Of a stretch of 64,000 nt of DNA, positions 62,545-64,000 are shown piece after piece. The position numbers and the translations under genes are program-made. The stretch lies in the NCBI RefSeq assembly GCF_001687365.1, contig NZ_LGLV01000005.1, positions 372,001 through 436,000 on the forward strand, in the 5' to 3' direction. The notes below the pieces were generated by a model. That model was given only the letters and a program-made list of their open reading frames with translations. It did no database searches and was not told the DNA's origin. Position 1 is the stretch's first letter, and each line of letters begins with the position of its first letter. The stretch is from Pararhizobium polonicum (GTDB lineage: Bacteria; Pseudomonadota; Alphaproteobacteria; Rhizobiales; Rhizobiaceae).

Positions 62545-63735
62545 ATGAACGAACATAACGTTCGCAATTTCAATATCAATTTCGGACCCCAGCACCCTGC
62601 GGCGCATGGTGTTCTGCGGCTTGTTCTCGAGCTGGACGGTGAAATCGTCGAGCGCGTCGATCCGCATATCGGCCTGCTGCATCGCGGCACCGAGAAGCTG
62701 ATCGAGACCAAGACATATCTGCAGGCGGTGCCCTATTTCGATCGGCTGGATTATGTCGCACCGATGAACCAGGAGCATGCCTATGCGCTGGCGGTCGAGC
62801 GGCTGACCGGCACCGAAGTGCCGATCCGCGGCCAGCTGATCCGTGTCCTCTACTCGGAAATCGGCCGTATCCTGTCGCATCTCCTCAACGTCACGACTCA
62901 GGCCATGGACGTCGGCGCGCTGACGCCGCCGCTCTGGGGTTTCGAAGAGCGCGAAAAGCTGATGGTGTTTTATGAGCGGGCCTGCGGCGCGCGCATGCAC
63001 TCGGCCTATTTCCGTCCGGGCGGCGTGCATCAGGACCTGCCGCACGAACTGGTCGAGGATATCGGCAAGTGGATCGATCCGTTCCTGAAAACCGTCGACG
63101 ATATCGATGAGCTGCTCACCGGCAACCGTATCTTCAAGCAGCGCAACGTCGATATCGGCGTCGTGACGCTGGACGATGCCTGGGCCTGGGGTTTCTCCGG
63201 CGTCATGGTGCGTGGTTCGGGTGCTGCGTGGGATCTGCGCAAGTCGCAGCCTTACGAATGCTATGCCGACATGGATTTCGACATTCCGATCGGCAAGAAC
63301 GGCGACTGTTTCGACCGTTACCTGATCCGCATGATAGAGATGCGGGAATCGGCCAAGATCATGCGCCAGTGTGTCAATCGTCTTCTGGGCGATGCAAAGA
63401 TCGGTCCGGTCTCCTCGCTCGACGGCAAGATCGTGCCGCCCAAGCGCGGCGAGATGAAGCGCTCGATGGAAGCGCTGATCCATCACTTCAAGCTCTATAC
63501 CGAAGGCTATCACGTCCCCGAGGGCGAGGTTTATGCGGCGGTGGAAGCACCGAAGGGCGAGTTCGGCGTCTACCTGATCTCCGACGGTACCAACAAGCCG
63601 TATCGTTGCAAGATCCGCGCTCCCGGCTACGCTCACTTGCAGGCGATGGATTATATCTGTCGCGGCCACCAGCTGGCGGACGTATCCGCCATCCTTGGCT
63701 CGCTCGATATCGTCTTCGGTGAGGTGGATCGCTGA
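62545..63735 (+). CDS. nuoD: NADH-quinone oxidoreductase subunit D
   Basis: The 49-kDa subunit, 396 residues, forms the quinone-binding cavity with NuoB. Diagnostic parts are [48 protein letters not shown] and [29 protein letters not shown] lies before the ATG at 62545; the upstream TTG is less likely. Its stop overlaps the next gene by one base. Confidence 0.97.
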   Translation: MNEHNVRNFNINFGPQHPAAHGVLRLVLELDGEIVERVDPHIGLLHRGTEKLIETKTYLQAVPYFDRLDYVAPMNQEHAYALAVERLTGTEVPIRGQLIRVLYSEIGRILSHLLNVTTQAMDVGALTPPLWGFEEREKLMVFYERACGARMHSAYFRPGGVHQDLPHELVEDIGKWIDPFLKTVDDIDELLTGNRIFKQRNVDIGVVTLDDAWAWGFSGVMVRGSGAAWDLRKSQPYECYADMDFDIPIGKNGDCFDRYLIRMIEMRESAKIMRQCVNRLLGDAKIGPVSSLDGKIVPPKRGEMKRSMEALIHHFKLYTEGYHVPEGEVYAAVEAPKGEFGVYLISDGTNKPYRCKIRAPGYAHLQAMDYICRGHQLADVSAILGSLDIVFGEVDR

Positions 63736-63995
63736 TGCGTTCGATTGCCCTGGCACTGTTTGGATTGATCCTGGCCACCGCGCCGGCTTTTGCGCAGCAG
63801 GCTGCCCAGAAGTCCGAAGCGATGGGCTCGGCCGATGCCGGCAGCAGCATGGGCAAGCTCCTCTCCCAGGGCTACGAGATCAGGGCCGCTGTGCCGAACG
63901 GCACGCGCTACATCGTATTTTTGCAAAAAGACCAGTCAGCCTATGCCTGCGAGTTCGTCTCCCTGACGAAATCGCGGTGCGGTTCGATTAACTGA
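63735..63995 (+). CDS. Small secreted protein encoded within the nuo operon
   Basis: The 86-residue protein begins inside the nuoD stop (TGATG) and has a signal peptide ([20 protein letters not shown], cleaved before QQAAQ). The mature domain is about 65 residues with two Cys (CEFV, SRCGS) that may form a disulfide. Similar small proteins lie between nuoD and nuoE in rhizobia; they are not known complex I subunits. It is complete within the window. Confidence 0.8.
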   Translation: MRSIALALFGLILATAPAFAQQAAQKSEAMGSADAGSSMGKLLSQGYEIRAAVPNGTRYIVFLQKDQSAYACEFVSLTKSRCGSIN

Positions 63996-64000
63996 TAAGG

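Overview
The window is a stretch of chromosome from a high-GC alphaproteobacterium, almost certainly a member of the Rhizobiaceae (Rhizobium/Agrobacterium/Sinorhizobium group). The evidence is the gene order: yceD-plsX-fabH-ihfA-MerR on the left, an exopolysaccharide cluster in the middle, rplM-rpsI-argC-speB, and clpP-clpX-lon-hupB-tRNAs-nuoABCD on the right. Two DUF982 proteins, a rhizobial signature family, also occur. Identifications come from reading translated sequence by eye; no database search was run.

Region 1 (1-6.6 kb) is housekeeping: the 3' end of a membrane pyrophosphatase, BamE, a bc1 assembly chaperone, YceD, the fatty-acid genes plsX and fabH, ihfA, a MerR regulator and small rhizobial proteins of unknown role. 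Region 2 (6.6-15.0 kb) is an integrated mobile element of about 8.4 kb in a tRNA-Pro(GGG) gene, bounded by 49-bp direct repeats. It encodes a tyrosine integrase, AlpA/excisionase-like proteins, a RepA-like helicase followed by inverted repeats, small unknown proteins, a PemK/MazF-like protein flanked by a degenerate ~92-bp duplication, and a serine recombinase. It has no structural, conjugation or obvious cargo genes, so it looks like a satellite-like or decayed integrative element.

Region 3 (15.2-25.6 kb) is a surface polysaccharide locus. A leftward operon encodes a Wza-like export lipoprotein, a glycosyltransferase, a polyprenyl-phosphate sugar transferase, a Wzy/ligase-like membrane protein and a second glycosyltransferase. 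Divergent from it is a large Wzc/GumC-like protein whose kinase domain has lost its P-loop, followed by a convergent GNAT/CelD-like acyltransferase. The gene set resembles the unipolar polysaccharide (upp) clusters of Rhizobiaceae.

Region 4 (25.7-43.4 kb) is mixed metabolism: a phosphoesterase, heme A synthase, a TauE-type exporter, argC, speB, phenylalanine hydroxylase with a divergent Lrp regulator, ribosomal proteins S9 and L13, thioester enzymes, a YefM-YoeB toxin-antitoxin pair, an EamA exporter, metY, an AT-rich islet, a cytochrome P450, and an EEP-nuclease/phospholipase-D pair. Region 5 (43.7-51.7 kb) is the protein quality-control block clpP-clpX-lon plus HU and a secreted phytase-like esterase. 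Region 6 (51.8-58.6 kb) carries a MarR regulator, an SbcD/SbcC-like (YhaO/YhaN) pair, a cupin and small proteins. Region 7 (58.8-64 kb) has tRNA-Val, two tandem tRNA-Asp genes, and the start of the complex I operon (nuoA-D), followed by a small secreted protein.

Most genes are housekeeping. The accessory signals worth attention are the tRNA-Pro element, the pseudo-kinase chain-length protein, the islet at 38.5-39.0 kb flanked by short repeats, and the duplicated tRNA-Asp units with a covarying upstream hairpin.
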